The translations under genes and the position numbers were made by a program. Below the pieces are notes generated by a model. It had not been told where the DNA came from. It did not search any database and saw nothing but the letters and a program-made list of their open reading frames with translations. This document shows, in pieces, positions 4,956 to 5,418 of a DNA stretch of 5,418 nucleotides. How positions within the stretch are numbered: position 1 is the first letter of the stretch; each line of letters opens with the position of its first letter. Source of the stretch: Bacillota bacterium (lineage in GTDB: Bacteria; Bacillota; Dethiobacteria; SKNC01); the NCBI GenBank assembly GCA_007120745.1, contig SKNC01000122.1, positions 1 to 5,418 on the forward strand, read 5' to 3'.

Positions 4956-5418
4956 ACCTCAGTGTACCCACTTCATTAACACTCTTCCCCAGAAGCTCGT
5001 CCTGGGCCTGAAGAGCCTTTTGATTTGCCTCATAAATACGAAAAGCGGCAATAGCCTGGGTAATCTCCTCCACCATATCAATGTTAGAACCCTCCAGAAA
5101 ACCCTGATGAACCCGACTGTTCAACCCCAAGGTATTGGCAATTTCTGTCTGCTGCACCGCCTCAAAAAAACTTCCTCCCTGCTTTCTAAGGGTTTCCGGA
5201 TTTGCAAACTCCGCCAGGATCATGCGGTCAATAAATTGCCCACCATGGGTTATACTTCCATCTGGGCCCACATGAATGTCCTCCCCGGGAAGATTAATGG
5301 GGCCCCTTTCACCCATGACCGGGTACCCCTGGGGAGTTACCAGGCTTCCTTCAGAATCCCTGAGGAAGTGGCCGCTTCGGGTGTAACGAAGTCCATCGGC
5401 AGTCATTACTGCAAAAAA
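4954..5418 (-). CDS. flgF: Flagellar basal-body rod protein, FlgF-type, C-terminal part (cut by the right edge)
   Basis: The minus-strand frame is open from base 5418 to TAA at 4954 and gives 154 residues. Four codons (FFAV) precede the first Met and complete the family motif GFFAV-x-x-x-DG-x-RYTRSGHF, so that Met is internal and the true start lies outside the window. The segment covers the middle domain of FlgF/FlgG proteins and the C-terminal domain (RVHQGFLEGSNIDMVEEITQ, then a helix with AFRIYEANQKALQAQDELL). The ending LGKSVNEVG is common in clostridial proteins annotated FlgF. About 100 N-terminal residues are missing. In the family it is a proximal rod subunit exported by the flagellar apparatus. 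It directly precedes flgG with a 13-base gap. FlhO is the equivalent name in Bacillus-type clusters; the paralogue choice is moderately sure. Confidence 0.85.
   Translation of the reverse strand, partial: FFAVMTADGLRYTRSGHFLRDSEGSLVTPQGYPVMGERGPINLPGEDIHVGPDGSITHGGQFIDRMILAEFANPETLRKQGGSFFEAVQQTEIANTLGLNSRVHQGFLEGSNIDMVEEITQAIAAFRIYEANQKALQAQDELLGKSVNEVGTLR

Noticed and set aside
5404..5406. ATG at 5406 as the true start of the FlgF-type gene.
   Set aside because: The frame remains open to the window edge, and the codons before it complete the conserved FFAV motif. This is an internal methionine of a gene cut by the edge.

Overview
The window is a piece of a bacterial flagellar and chemotaxis-motor gene cluster. 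Moderate base composition, strong GGAGG-type ribosome binding sites, and a motor switch containing a CheC-type FliY phosphatase instead of CheZ all point to a Gram-positive anaerobe of the Clostridia (a Peptococcaceae-like Firmicute). This placement is inferred from gene content; no taxonomic search was possible.

Layout from left to right. Bases 1-564 (minus) hold the N-terminal part of fliY, which encodes a CheY-P phosphatase domain and runs off the left edge. Bases 594-1058 (minus) encode a FliN-type switch protein with a FliM/FliY-like CheY-binding peptide at its N-terminus. Bases 1051-2049 (minus) are fliM. The order of transcription is fliM, fliN, fliY, with an 8-base fliM/fliN overlap and a 29-base fliN/fliY gap. 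Bases 2050-2333 are a divergent intergenic region with a 12-base perfect palindrome, a strong 8-bp hairpin and weak promoter-like motifs facing both ways. Bases 2334-4127 (plus) encode a 597-residue DUF342/FapA family protein. After an 18-base convergent gap come a FlgG-type distal rod protein (4146-4940, minus) and the C-terminal part of a FlgF-type rod protein (4954-5418, minus), which runs off the right edge.

The genes fall into two functional sets. FlgF and FlgG build the rod outside the cytoplasmic membrane. FliM, FliN and FliY form the cytoplasmic C-ring that reads CheY-P, sets rotation direction and ends the signal. The FapA-like protein is a cytoplasmic beta-helix protein of unsettled function, encoded on the opposite strand and splitting the otherwise leftward cluster.

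I see no wholly new system. The points most worth a second look are the distribution of the CheY-binding peptide and CheC domain over separate FliN and FliY proteins, a C9 homopolymer inside the fapA-like gene where a one-base slip in either direction truncates the protein, and the palindrome and hairpin in the divergent control region. No RNA genes, CRISPR arrays, insertion sequences or attachment sites were seen.
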